40,117 nt of DNA, taken from the NCBI RefSeq assembly GCF_008123515.1, contig NZ_VSSR01000130.1:1-40117 (forward strand), read 5' to 3'. The notes under the pieces were generated by a model. That model saw only the letters and a list, made by a program, of their open reading frames with translations, had not been told where the DNA came from and did no database searches. A program made the position numbers and the translations under genes. Source of the stretch: Bradyrhizobium cytisi (GTDB lineage: Bacteria; Pseudomonadota; Alphaproteobacteria; Rhizobiales; Xanthobacteraceae). Position 1 is the stretch's first letter. Every line of letters begins with the position of its first letter. This document shows, one piece after another, positions 14,534 through 22,257 of the stretch.

Positions 14534-14589
14534 GCGAATACAAAGAAGGGGCTTCCGGAACGGCGACGTGACGGGGGCCTTTTTCTTTT
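14534..14589 (+). ncRNA. repABC countertranscribed RNA (ctRNA/incA)
   Basis: The transcript expected from the promoter above runs antisense through the repB-repC gap. It ends in a hairpin (GGCTTCC 14550-14556 paired with GGGGGCC 14573-14579, extended by A/G-T/U pairs) followed by TTTTTCTTTT, an intrinsic terminator. In characterised repABC plasmids such an RNA of about 50-60 nt pairs with the repC leader, blocks repC translation and sets copy number and incompatibility. Ends are inferred from the promoter and terminator. Confidence 0.8.
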
Positions 14590-14659
14590 GCCTTTGGTTC
14601 TCCGACTCGGTTGCGTTGGTCTTGATCCAGTCGGCTCATTCCGACCGGGCAAGCTGTGT

Positions 14660-15667
14660 TTATGCCGGCGGATCGCCAGCTTTGAATTCGTCGTAAAGGG
14701 TCTGCAGCTTCTCTCTGACGAAGTCGCCGAACTTTGGTGCGACGCGATCGTCGAATGTCAGAGTGAGCCTCTTGCCGACGCGAGAGACTTTGGCAGCATG
14801 CGTTCCGTCCTTGGCGGCCCAATTCTCGGCCCGCGCGCGCAACGTCTTTTTACGCAGGCCCACGGCAAGGGCCTCGAAGCGCTTGTCGGTGTCCAACGCG
14901 TTGAAAGTTGGGGCCTTGACGATTTCGAGGGCGCGAGCACGATTGGCCTCTTGATCCAGCAGATCGGTGAGTTCCTGCCAACGCACACGGCCGAAGCTTG
15001 GCGCCGGCCCGATGGCGTCGATAACCGCGACAGGCACCCGCGTAGCGATCGCGATGAGCCGCGAGAGGGCGGCTTTGTCGACGTTCAGCGATGCCATAAT
15101 AATCTCGCGCGAAAATTTTCGATCCTCAAGGCGGGCCGCGAAGCGCGCGCGCTCGATAAAGGTGAGATCGGTGCGACCGCTATTTTCCTGGCCCTGGGCG
15201 ATGACCAGTTGCTCGTCGGTGAGGGAGCGAACCACCGCCCTCACCTTTATTCCGAGCTCACGCGCTGCCCTCAGGCGGCGGTGCCCGAATGCTACCTCAT
15301 AGCGCTCGGTGCCGCCGGGCTTTGGACGTACAAGGATTGGTACGTTCTGGCCGTGCTGTCGGATGAGCTCGCGGAATGCAGCGTTTTGCTCCTCCGTCGC
15401 CTCCATGCGGTCGGGCACAAAGGAATTGTCGACGAGCGCCGGATCGAGGTCGACGATGACCTGCCCTTCGATGAGCTTCTGCTCGATTTCCTCCGCGCGC
15501 TTTACCTTCTCCGAGATCCCGCCAAGTGAGTGCGATATCGCACCGAGCGCGCCAGATTGCTTGATAGCGCGTTCAAGCCCGAGAAGAGGGCGCGCGCGTT
15601 GCGGGGCGATCTCATGCGCTTCTGCCGGTTCCGTCACGGGAGCATCAAAATTGATCTTGCGCGCCAT
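14660..15667 (-). CDS. repB: Partition protein RepB (ParB family)
   Basis: This 335-residue protein starts MARKINFDAPVTEPAEAHEI. The ParB core is RPKPGGTERYEVAFGHRRLRAARELGIKVRAVV with QGQENSGRTDLTFIERARFAARLEDRKFSREIIMASLNVDKAALSRLIAIATRVP, the GHRRLRA CTP motif and helix-turn-helix. The RepB C-terminus LTFDDRVAPKFGDFVREKLQTLYDEFKAGD is intact. ATG 15667 is preferred: AGGAG of its SD lies within the last codons of repA, and the stop and start are 2 nt apart. It segregates the replicon with RepA and helps repress the operon. Candidate binding sites are the GTT...AAC 16-mers upstream of repA. Confidence 0.96.
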   Translation of the reverse strand: MARKINFDAPVTEPAEAHEIAPQRARPLLGLERAIKQSGALGAISHSLGGISEKVKRAEEIEQKLIEGQVIVDLDPALVDNSFVPDRMEATEEQNAAFRELIRQHGQNVPILVRPKPGGTERYEVAFGHRRLRAARELGIKVRAVVRSLTDEQLVIAQGQENSGRTDLTFIERARFAARLEDRKFSREIIMASLNVDKAALSRLIAIATRVPVAVIDAIGPAPSFGRVRWQELTDLLDQEANRARALEIVKAPTFNALDTDKRFEALAVGLRKKTLRARAENWAAKDGTHAAKVSRVGKRLTLTFDDRVAPKFGDFVREKLQTLYDEFKAGDPPA

Positions 15668-15669
15668 CG

Positions 15670-16875
15670 TCAGCTCCTGGCCCACACCTGTTTGATCAGG
15701 CCTTCGATCTCTCCGTTCACCAGGTCAAGCGCTTCGGTGGCCCGATCATAGGTGCCGCGGGTGAATTGCTGTCGCTCGACCTCGTACAGAGTCTGCTTGG
15801 TGAGCCCCGCATCAGCGATCGCGGTGCTCTTGACCATGGGATGAGTCAGCACGCGCGAGCCGAAGATCGAGCGCATGAGACCAACCATCGTCGTTTGCGG
15901 CCCATCGCTGGGCTCGTAGCGAGTGACGAGATAGCGCATCCAATCGTATTGAGTGGCGCCGCCAGCTTTGGCGACGACATCGAGAAGGCTTCCGGTCATG
16001 TTGAGGAATTGGGACATCGACATCACGTCGAGCATCTGAGGATGCACGGTGATCAGGACTGACGTCGCTGCGCAGAGGGCGGAGAGAGTGAGGAAGCCGA
16101 GCTGCGGGGGGCAATCGATCACCACGACGTCATAGGCATCGCTGACCTGGGCCAGCGCTTCGCCAATTCTGGCGAAAAACATTGAGTCGTCGCTCTGACG
16201 CGTCATCAACGCTTTGGGCGTCTCGTGCTCGAACTCCATGAGTTCAAGCTGCCCCGGAACCACGTGTAGGTTCGGAATGTATGTGCCGCGCACGATCTCC
16301 GGCATTTCGCGGCGGTCGGCATCATAGCGGATGGCGCCGTAGATCGTCTCGTTCTCGCCGACATCAAGTTCGGGCTGGTGTCCAAACAGCGTTGAGAGGC
16401 TCGCTTGCGGATCGAGATCGATTGCGAGGACGCGGTAGCCGCGGAACGCTAAATACTGCGCGAGGTGCGCGGCCGTCGTGGTTTTGCCGCTGCCGCCTTT
16501 GAAGTTCATCACCGAAATGACTTGCAGAGCCTCGCCGTCACGCCTGTGTGGAACGTATCGGCGGACCCCTTTGCCGGCGCTATCCAGTTCGCTTCGCAGC
16601 GCGTCAATGTCTTCAATTGAATAGCTCCGACGGCTGTTCGGCGGTGCAGGGGGGCCCTTCCCTTCAGAGACCAGTTGCCGAAGATAGCCCTCAGCAATGC
16701 CGATAAAGCGCGCGGCTTCCGCCGATGAGAATCGGCGGATGGTCTTCTCCGCCGCTGGCGGGAAGTCTCGAAGCTGCTGAGCGCGCAACCGTGTCGAAAG
16801 CTCCGCCGCGTCGGCATTGATCAACGATCGGAGATCACGCACATTCTCGTCTAGGGACTTGGTTAACGTCGGCAT
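15670..16875 (-). CDS. repA: Partition ATPase and autorepressor RepA
   Basis: This 401-residue protein, from MPTLTKSLDENVRD, has the RepA N-terminal helix-turn-helix (FSSAEAARFIGIAEGYLRQLVSEGKGPPAP, about residues 50-80). It then has the deviant Walker A FKGGSGKTTTAAHLAQ near 125-140, DLDPQASLS, and VVVIDCPPQLGFLTLSAL. RepA moves the plasmid with RepB and represses repABC from the operator just upstream. An in-frame start at 16953 exists but would cover the palindromic operator, so I choose 16875. First gene of the repA-repB-repC operon, all intact. Confidence 0.96.
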   Translation of the reverse strand: MPTLTKSLDENVRDLRSLINADAAELSTRLRAQQLRDFPPAAEKTIRRFSSAEAARFIGIAEGYLRQLVSEGKGPPAPPNSRRSYSIEDIDALRSELDSAGKGVRRYVPHRRDGEALQVISVMNFKGGSGKTTTAAHLAQYLAFRGYRVLAIDLDPQASLSTLFGHQPELDVGENETIYGAIRYDADRREMPEIVRGTYIPNLHVVPGQLELMEFEHETPKALMTRQSDDSMFFARIGEALAQVSDAYDVVVIDCPPQLGFLTLSALCAATSVLITVHPQMLDVMSMSQFLNMTGSLLDVVAKAGGATQYDWMRYLVTRYEPSDGPQTTMVGLMRSIFGSRVLTHPMVKSTAIADAGLTKQTLYEVERQQFTRGTYDRATEALDLVNGEIEGLIKQVWARS

Positions 16876-16896
16876 TTTAAACTCTGCATCTGCGAA

Positions 16897-16920
16897 ATTT
16901 TGAGCAGTTGGCCTCAAAAT
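16897..16920. promoter_or_regulatory. Candidate RepA operator
   Basis: ATTTTGAG (16897-16904) and CTCAAAAT (16913-16920) form a perfect inverted repeat, 8-bp arms 8 nt apart, 22 nt upstream of repA. RepA of characterised repABC plasmids represses from an inverted repeat in this place. TTAACG occurs three times nearby (16863, 16973, 16984). Confidence 0.6.
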
Positions 16921-17052
16921 GCGCTGATGATCAGTAATGCCCGATTCTTCCAAAGCGGCAAGGATTATTGAGTTAACGAGAAGTTAACGGCTGTGTCTCG
17001 TCGAGAGGAATTACTCGCGAGGTCACGTCTAAAATGGCCGTAAGAGCAAGCA

Positions 17053-17068
17053 GTTGTACGCTGACAAC
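17053..17068 (+). promoter_or_regulatory. parS-like 16-mer, copy 1
   Basis: GTTGTACGCTGACAAC fits the repABC parS consensus GTTnnCnGCnGnnAAC at all but one fixed position. It lies upstream of repA, a usual place, and is repeated identically at 17149-17164. It is the likely RepB site. Confidence 0.75.
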
Positions 17069-17148
17069 CTAACATGTCGCCCGACTCGCTTCGGCCTTCC
17101 GGGTATGGGTGCCCAGCAACACGCGGTTCGCCCGAGCTAGACCGGAGA

Positions 17149-17164
17149 GTTGTACGCTGACAAC
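17149..17164 (+). promoter_or_regulatory. parS-like 16-mer, copy 2
   Basis: Identical GTTGTACGCTGACAAC, same orientation, 96 bp from copy 1 and close to the 3' end of the recombinase gene. The gap 16921-17181 otherwise holds no gene. Confidence 0.75.
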
Positions 17165-17181
17165 TCAGTGACAGACTCCTG

Positions 17182-18354
17182 CTAGATTCCAAGGCGCACG
17201 GCTCGCCCAAGTCTGCGCTCAGCATCATTGTAATAGCTGGACGCCTGCTGCACGGATCGATGCTGGGATTGCTGCATAGCCTCCGGCAAGGAAACTCCGC
17301 GTTGCGCTGCCTCCGTCAGATAGCCGGATCTCAAGCCGTGCGCGGAAAACTCCCGCGTGTCGAACCCCGCCAGGGCACAGTGCCTCTTGACGATCAGGTT
17401 GATCGACTGCGGCGTCAGCGCCCTCTCCTCGATCGCCTCCCAGCGGTCGATGGCGCGGAAGATCGGTCCCTTGCTGATGTCGGCCCGTTCGAGCCATTCG
17501 CGCAGCGCCTCGACCGGCGGCCCGACCAGGAGCACCCTGCCCGTCTCGTCGGCGACGCCCGTCTTCGTCCGACCGAGCTGAATGGCCACGCACGGCAAAG
17601 TCGACGATTTCGGATCCCGGGGATCAAGCCGGACCGGAGGCTCGTCGCTAAGCTGTTCGACCCGCAACCGAGCCACCTCGCTGCGGCGGCGCCCGCCGGA
17701 AGCGAAGGCGAGCAGCAGGATGGCGAGATCGCGGATGTCGGCCAGCCGGTCTGACCGGCAGGTGGCGAGGAGACGATCGAGCACATCGCGGGTGACCGCC
17801 CGCTTGCTCTTCCGATGCCGCGGCCGGGCGCTGGCGCGAACAGCGAGCCGCAGCGCGGCGCGCAGGCTGGGCGATGCGAAGGGACCCTCCTGCCCTTTCC
17901 AGCGATGCAAGGTGCCCCAGCTCGCCAGCCGGCGCTTGACGGTTGCTGGCGCATGCGGCCCGTCGCTACGCAGCATCTCGCTTTCGCGTAGCGCGGCCGC
18001 CGCGTCGGCAGGCATGCCGTGCTGCGGATCAGTCTCGCGCCTGGCCGGGTCCCAGAGGTGGTGCGCCACGAATTTCAACGCGAGGCTTTCCGAGGCCGGC
18101 CACGGCAAACCCGCGCCGGTCGCGGCCTGGGACCAGGCTTCGAGGTAGGCAAGGTCCGACGCCAGCGCCCGCAGCGAATTCTCGCCCATGCCCTCGCGCG
18201 CGAGATGCTTCAGGGTTGCGACGTCGTCGTCAGTCAGGAGCTCGGCGAGACGATCGCGCCGCTCCATCGGCAGGATCGCGGAGAGCGCGTCGAGCTGGAG
18301 CGCGCGCCGGGTTTCAGGATCGGAGGCCAGCGCGCGGGAGGTGATATCGTCCAT
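17182..18354 (-). CDS. Tyrosine recombinase / integrase
   Basis: This 390-residue site-specific recombinase has a helical core-binding half (residues 40-180) and a catalytic half. Catalytic residues are visible: R in FASGGRRRSEVARL (about 222-224), K in LGRTKTG (about 264), H339 and R342 in HGLRSGYLTEAAQRG, H365 in QSQHRSVQQASSYYND, and the nucleophilic Y374/Y375. All are present, so it should be active. It may resolve plasmid multimers or integrate the element. It lies 14 nt downstream of an unknown gene on the same strand and reads toward repA. No clear core site is seen at its ends; the palindromes near 20.4 kb or the tRNA scar near 2 kb could be substrates. Confidence 0.93.
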   Translation of the reverse strand: MDDITSRALASDPETRRALQLDALSAILPMERRDRLAELLTDDDVATLKHLAREGMGENSLRALASDLAYLEAWSQAATGAGLPWPASESLALKFVAHHLWDPARRETDPQHGMPADAAAALRESEMLRSDGPHAPATVKRRLASWGTLHRWKGQEGPFASPSLRAALRLAVRASARPRHRKSKRAVTRDVLDRLLATCRSDRLADIRDLAILLLAFASGGRRRSEVARLRVEQLSDEPPVRLDPRDPKSSTLPCVAIQLGRTKTGVADETGRVLLVGPPVEALREWLERADISKGPIFRAIDRWEAIEERALTPQSINLIVKRHCALAGFDTREFSAHGLRSGYLTEAAQRGVSLPEAMQQSQHRSVQQASSYYNDAERRLGRAVRLGI

Positions 18355-18367
18355 CGGCGTTGCTCGG

Positions 18368-19459
18368 TCAGAAGCCGTAAGTTCGATCCGCCCACCGCAG
18401 CAGCACGCGGGCGTCGGGGTCGGGCAGACGAACGCGCTGCGTTTTCAGGCCTTCCGCAATCGCCAGGCCGACATCGGGCTCGACCCAATGGCCGTGAGTC
18501 ATCAGGAAAAACCAGCCGAAGGGCAGGCCGACCTCGCGGTCGACAGCCTCGATCCGGTCCATCAGCAGATGAACCGACGTCTCCGGGGTCATCAACAGAC
18601 GCTCTTGCGGCGGACGCAGCGGCCGGGGAATGAAGCCGACCTCACGCTCGTCCTTATAGATATAATCCCGGGCATCGAGCGCCCAGTGCGCATAGACCCG
18701 CTGCGGCTTGGCGCTCGAGTCCTCCCAGTCCCGAACGAACCTCAGTTCGCGAGGCACGACGTCGAAATAGTCCGGCACCAATTCAAGAAACGGAGTGTCG
18801 CGCGTGCCATGCGGCTCGACCTCGCGCAACACACGCCGCTCCAATTCAGGCCGCTTGGCCTCCCGCTTGTCGCGCTCGACGCGTCCGCAGCGGTCCAGGA
18901 GGCTGCGGACATGAATGAAGGCGCCGCCGGCGCGGTCGAGCAGGCGGTAGACCGGGCCGGCGAGGCGGTCCGTCTCGGGCAGGGGATCTCGGCGAGGCCA
19001 GCCCGGATCGAGCAGCTCCTCTTCGCCCCAGGGCCGATAATCCGGGTTGACGATCGGACCCGCCCGCCCCTCGACCTCGCGGCCAAGGGCGATCTGGACG
19101 TAATCGGCAACTCCGGGACCGGTCGGCGCGAAGACGAAGGCGCTGGTGCCGCGCCACTCGGTGATCTCCAGGTCGGTCTCTTTCAGGCGCGTCCAGAGCG
19201 CTCGAATTTCGCCGCTGTCCTTAGCGAGCTCGGCCGACATCCACCGCCGCAGCTCGCCGACGCGCGTGCCGTCCGGTCGGATGACCGTCCGGGTATCACG
19301 CCAATAGGCGTCGTCGACGTGGGCGAGGCCGAACTCGAAGCCCGGGAAGGCCGCAGCGAGGGCAGGAATGAGGTCGGCGTCGGCCGAGGCGGGATCGAGG
19401 GCCGCCAGGACGGCCTCGATCGAGGCGGCATCCGGAAGTCGAAGAGGGGTGACGTTCAT
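18368..19459 (-). CDS. Unknown 363-residue protein paired with the recombinase
   Basis: A soluble protein starting MNVTPLRLPDAASIEAVLAA with no signal peptide or membrane segment. It is rich in acidic residues, aromatic residues and W (RRWMSAELAK, EITEWRGTSAFVFAPTGPGVADYVQIALGRE, RPWGEEELLDPGWPRRDPLPETDRLAG, HWALDARDYIYKDEREVGFIPRPLRPPQERLLMTPETS). I do not recognise a family. It precedes the recombinase gene by 14 nt and the two should be cotranscribed, which suggests a role in recombination or in an element maintenance function. Composition matches its neighbours. Confidence 0.75.
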   Translation of the reverse strand: MNVTPLRLPDAASIEAVLAALDPASADADLIPALAAAFPGFEFGLAHVDDAYWRDTRTVIRPDGTRVGELRRWMSAELAKDSGEIRALWTRLKETDLEITEWRGTSAFVFAPTGPGVADYVQIALGREVEGRAGPIVNPDYRPWGEEELLDPGWPRRDPLPETDRLAGPVYRLLDRAGGAFIHVRSLLDRCGRVERDKREAKRPELERRVLREVEPHGTRDTPFLELVPDYFDVVPRELRFVRDWEDSSAKPQRVYAHWALDARDYIYKDEREVGFIPRPLRPPQERLLMTPETSVHLLMDRIEAVDREVGLPFGWFFLMTHGHWVEPDVGLAIAEGLKTQRVRLPDPDARVLLRWADRTYGF

Positions 19460-19546
19460 CGTAAGTTAACCATAAATCGAAGCCTTCGCTGGGGTTTTAT
19501 GGGCCTTTCCAGACAACTTGGCGAGAATTCCGAGGCCTTCACACGA

Positions 19547-19574
19547 TGTATCCTGAATGTTATATAAGGATACA
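19547..19574. promoter_or_regulatory. Operator of the VapBC pair
   Basis: TGTATCCT (19547-19554) and AGGATACA (19567-19574) are perfect 8-bp inverted repeats with a 12-nt AT-rich spacer containing TTATAT. This is 24 nt upstream of the antitoxin start, so it overlaps the promoter and suits VapBC autorepression. Confidence 0.7.
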
Positions 19575-19598
19575 CAATGCGAGCTAGAGGAGTGCCTG

Positions 19599-19844
19599 AT
19601 GGCCTTCCACATCAAGAACCCGGAGACCGACGCGCTGGCCCGCAAGGTGGCGGCGCTGAAAAAAATCGGCCTCACCGAAGCGGTGCACGCGGCACTCGCC
19701 CATGAGCTCGAGCGCGAGCAGGGCAAGCCGTCTTTGGTCGACTTGGGCGTCCAATTCTGCCGAGATCTCCGCGCCAGGGGCAATCCGGCGCAGGGCCAGC
19801 CGGCCGACAAGGCGTTCCGCGACAGCCTGTATGAGGACACCTGA
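19599..19844 (+). CDS. vapB: VapB-type antitoxin (Rv0623-like)
   Basis: This 81-residue protein begins MAFHIKNPETDALARKVAALKKIGLTEAVHAALAHELERE, the typical start of PSK/Rv0623-family VapB antitoxins (a ribbon-helix-helix followed by a toxin-binding tail). ATG 19599 has a strong SD, AGAGGAG. The stop shares a base with the toxin ATG (TGATG). It should bind the 28-bp palindrome upstream. Confidence 0.88.
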   Translation: MAFHIKNPETDALARKVAALKKIGLTEAVHAALAHELEREQGKPSLVDLGVQFCRDLRARGNPAQGQPADKAFRDSLYEDT

Positions 19845-20239
19845 TGTTCATCGACGCCTCGGCGCTGACTGCGCTGCTGACCGACGAGGACGAGGCGCGC
19901 GAGCTTTTGGCGCGCCTGCAGCAGACCGGAACGCGTCTGACCTCGCCACTGGCAGTATGGGAGGCGGCGATCGCGGTGGCGCGCGTGCTGAAACTTTCTA
20001 TCAGCGCCGCCGCGCAGGCGGTCGACGACTATCTCGCGCTGATGGAGATCGCCGTGGTGGCGGTGCCGCCGGAGACGGCACGGATCGCACTCGACGCCTT
20101 CGACCGGTTCGGCAAGGGCCGCCATCCGGCGCGGCTCAATTTCGGGGACTGTTTTGCCTATGCCTGCGCTCGGCATCTGGGCCAGCCCTTGATGTTCAAG
20201 GGCGGCGATTTTCCGCAGACCGATATCGAGGCCGCCTGA
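19844..20239 (+). CDS. vapC: VapC-type PIN toxin
   Basis: This 131-residue PIN ribonuclease begins MFIDASALTALLTDEDEAREL with the first acidic residue D4, has TSPLAVWEAAIAVARVL with the conserved E, and NFGDCFAYACARHLGQPLMFKGGDFPQTDI with the later D and the typical F-K-G-x-DF motif. It is a distinct lineage from the PIN toxin at 659-1084. Translationally coupled to VapB. Its stop codon forms the loop of a perfect 9-bp hairpin. Confidence 0.92.
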   Translation: MFIDASALTALLTDEDEARELLARLQQTGTRLTSPLAVWEAAIAVARVLKLSISAAAQAVDDYLALMEIAVVAVPPETARIALDAFDRFGKGRHPARLNFGDCFAYACARHLGQPLMFKGGDFPQTDIEAA

Positions 20240-20248
20240 GGCGGCCTC
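20228..20248 (+). other. GC hairpin with the vapC stop codon in its loop
   Basis: GAGGCCGCC and GGCGGCCTC pair perfectly around TGA, the vapC stop. There is no T-run, so it is more likely an mRNA-stabilising 3' structure than an intrinsic terminator. Confidence 0.6.
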
Positions 20249-20406
20249 CAGGCCGCCCCTGCGACCGGAAGGGCAGGGGACTTGCTGTTCCGGAAGGGGA
20301 AGGCGCCTGAGCATAGCTGGCTCGCGGGTCGATCTGGTGCCCAGATGACGCGCTGTCCGGGCTTCTGGGCCGCCAGAATCGCTGATTTGCGTTCTGACGT
20401 CCAACG

Positions 20407-20433
20407 CTATCGATAAGGGGTAATTATCGATAG
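20407..20433. promoter_or_regulatory. Palindrome 1 upstream of the DUF1612-type gene
   Basis: CTATCGATAA (20407-20416) and TTATCGATAG (20424-20433) are perfect 10-bp inverted repeats with a 7-nt spacer. Either an operator or a recombination core. Confidence 0.65.
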
Positions 20434-20449
20434 TGAGAAGGGTGGGGAA

Positions 20450-21661
20450 ATGAGCATCGCTATGACGGAAGCTATATTCTTGATAGCTTCCGTTTCGTCG
20501 ATTCCCATTAAGGTTATCAAGATCTTGCCGCCCAGCTACAAAATCCCCGATCCGCTGCCCTGGGCCCAGCTCGTCGGGCCGCTCGCCGCCGCCGAGGATG
20601 CCGTGGCCCGCTTCGACGAGCGAGTGGCTAAAAGCCCAATCCGCGACGGGGCAATCAGCCGGACACACTTCACCGATGCCTGCGCCAGTTTGTGGCTGGA
20701 CGGCGAACTTGTCCACCTCGATGACCTCGTGCTCCACGATGCCGGCATGGACGTCCGCGCTCCCACCCATGAGCTGACTCGCGCCCATGCCGTGCTGCGC
20801 GCCCGTCGGCGCATCGCTGAGGCGAAGCCCGAATGGGCGCTGTCGGCTCCGGGGCTCTCCAGCCTCCGCGGACGGGGCGAACGAGAGCAGGAGACGAGCA
20901 ACCGGAAGGAAGGTGAGGGAGGTTTTGAGATCGACGAGGCCCCCGAGCGGGCGGAGGTGGGTCTCGAATGGCCCCCCGGTGTCCTTGAGACCGATCCCCA
21001 TCTGGCCGCCGCTTTCGACGCGGTCGACGCAGCGAACGCCAGGGCGGAGCGCAGGCTTGCCGACGAGACTCGGTTTCGGCCGGAGCGGGATTCTCTCATC
21101 TACGATTCCGACTGGGATGAGGAGGAACGCCTCGATCACTGGCGCGATGTGGTCGACCAGACTCGCGGCTTGCCGCCGACCCTGGCGGGGGCGATTGCCA
21201 TCGACGCCTGGGATGAGATCGAACCGCTCGAGCACACGCCTTGGCTCGGCCGCCTGCTCGCCGCGGCATTGTTGAGGGACCGCGGCAAAACGCGATCGCA
21301 TCTGCCGTGCCTGCATGCTGGGCTGAAAAGCATTCCGCGTGAGCGCCGGCGGCCACGCGACGCCGCAGCGCGTTTGGTCGTGCAACTCGAGGCCATGACG
21401 GCCGCCGCCGAGTCTGGCCGCAAGGATCACGACCGCTGGCTGATGACCAGAAACCTGCTCGCCCGAAAACTCGCCGGCCGTCGCGCCACTTCAAAACTGC
21501 CGGCTCTCCTCGACTACGTGCTGACAAGGCCGATCGTCTCGGCGGGCATGATCGCGGCGGAACTTGGGATCACTCCCCGTGCTGCCCAAAACCTGGTCGC
21601 CGAGCTCGGCCTGCGCGAGGCGACCGGGCGCGGACGCTACCGGGCGTGGGGCGTCCTGTAG
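20450..21661 (+). CDS. RHE_PE00001-family / DUF1612 helix-turn-helix protein
   Basis: This protein of up to 403 residues is recognised from the plasmid family with KIPDPLPWAQLVGPLAAAEDAVARFDERVAKSP near the front, SRTHFTDACASLWLDGELVHLDDLVLHDAGMDVRAPTHELTRAHAVLRARR (about 70-125), and a C-terminal helix-turn-helix, LPALLDYVLTRPIVSAGMIAAELGITPRAAQNLVAELGL. It is probably a DNA-binding regulator of the element. The start is uncertain: ATG 20450 has G-rich sequence but lies over palindrome 2, and the first 25 residues are hydrophobic and unlike the rest. A start near residue 20-28 is possible. Related genes are often near repABC or integration modules. Confidence 0.8.
   Translation: MSIAMTEAIFLIASVSSIPIKVIKILPPSYKIPDPLPWAQLVGPLAAAEDAVARFDERVAKSPIRDGAISRTHFTDACASLWLDGELVHLDDLVLHDAGMDVRAPTHELTRAHAVLRARRRIAEAKPEWALSAPGLSSLRGRGEREQETSNRKEGEGGFEIDEAPERAEVGLEWPPGVLETDPHLAAAFDAVDAANARAERRLADETRFRPERDSLIYDSDWDEEERLDHWRDVVDQTRGLPPTLAGAIAIDAWDEIEPLEHTPWLGRLLAAALLRDRGKTRSHLPCLHAGLKSIPRERRRPRDAAARLVVQLEAMTAAAESGRKDHDRWLMTRNLLARKLAGRRATSKLPALLDYVLTRPIVSAGMIAAELGITPRAAQNLVAELGLREATGRGRYRAWGVL
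20465..20493. promoter_or_regulatory. Palindrome 2 over the start of the DUF1612-type gene
   Basis: ACGGAAGCTAT (20465-20475) and ATAGCTTCCGT (20483-20493) are perfect 11-bp inverted repeats, again with a 7-nt spacer. It lies within the first codons of the annotated frame, so it could block initiation as RNA or mean the true start is further on. Confidence 0.65.
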
Positions 21662-21960
21662 AGGCGAAAGTCCGCTGCGAGCGCTCGGCAGAAAGGCCGT
21701 CTCGTCCAGATGAAAAAGCCACCAACAAAAATGCCGCGCGGTTGAAATCCAGCGCAGCGGCCGTTTCCAGCGCCCGAGGGTGTGACGGAAACTCCGGTCA
21801 CGCTCGAGCCGCTGACCAAGGCCTTTATTCGTCCGGCACGCACGCGAGACCAAGGCTTGAAGATTTAGTTTGATCGTACTTGTCGTAGCCAACCTACGAT
21901 ATAAGCAATAAATCGAAACTTGCCCGTCCAGCTGGTGGCACGATACTGTACGGAGCGGCG

Positions 21961-22257
21961 TCAATCGTCGTTGGTAAGTTCGTCGGGCCACATCTGCGCG
22001 CCATGGAGCACGCGCAAGATGTGAACGGTATCGCCGTCGACCAGGTACGCCGCGACATAAGATGTACGCGGAATGACCAACTCGCGCGTCCCAGCGACAC
22101 GCCCCGGCCGACCGCTATCCGGAAAGTCGAGCAGGCGCCGCGCGGCATTCGCAATCTGTTCGTCGACATGGACCGCGGCACGAGGATTCTCGACCTCGAT
22201 GTAGCTGAAAATGCCGTCGCGATCGAACAACGCGAAGCGCGACCAGACGAGTTTCAC
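21961..22257 (-). CDS. parE: ParE/RelE-family toxin
   Basis: This 98-residue protein starts MKLVWSRFALFDRDGIFSYIEVENPRAAVHVDEQI, then LLDFPDSGRPGRVAGTRELVIPRTSYVAAYLVDGDTVHILRVLHGAQMWP, the full RelE/ParE fold with the G-R-x-G...REL core and the VLHGAQ-WP end. ParE members poison gyrase; RelE members cut mRNA. The sequence resembles ParE more. It overlaps its antitoxin by 4 nt (ATGA). Confidence 0.9.
   Translation of the reverse strand: MKLVWSRFALFDRDGIFSYIEVENPRAAVHVDEQIANAARRLLDFPDSGRPGRVAGTRELVIPRTSYVAAYLVDGDTVHILRVLHGAQMWPDELTNDD

Noticed and set aside
16863..16989. TTAACG triplicate as replication iterons
   Set aside because: Only three short copies with irregular spacing. The repABC origin is expected inside repC, not here.
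19466..21430. Minus-strand frame of 654 residues
   Set aside because: It is antisense to the VapBC and DUF1612-type genes, which have family signatures. The long open frame reflects GC codon bias.
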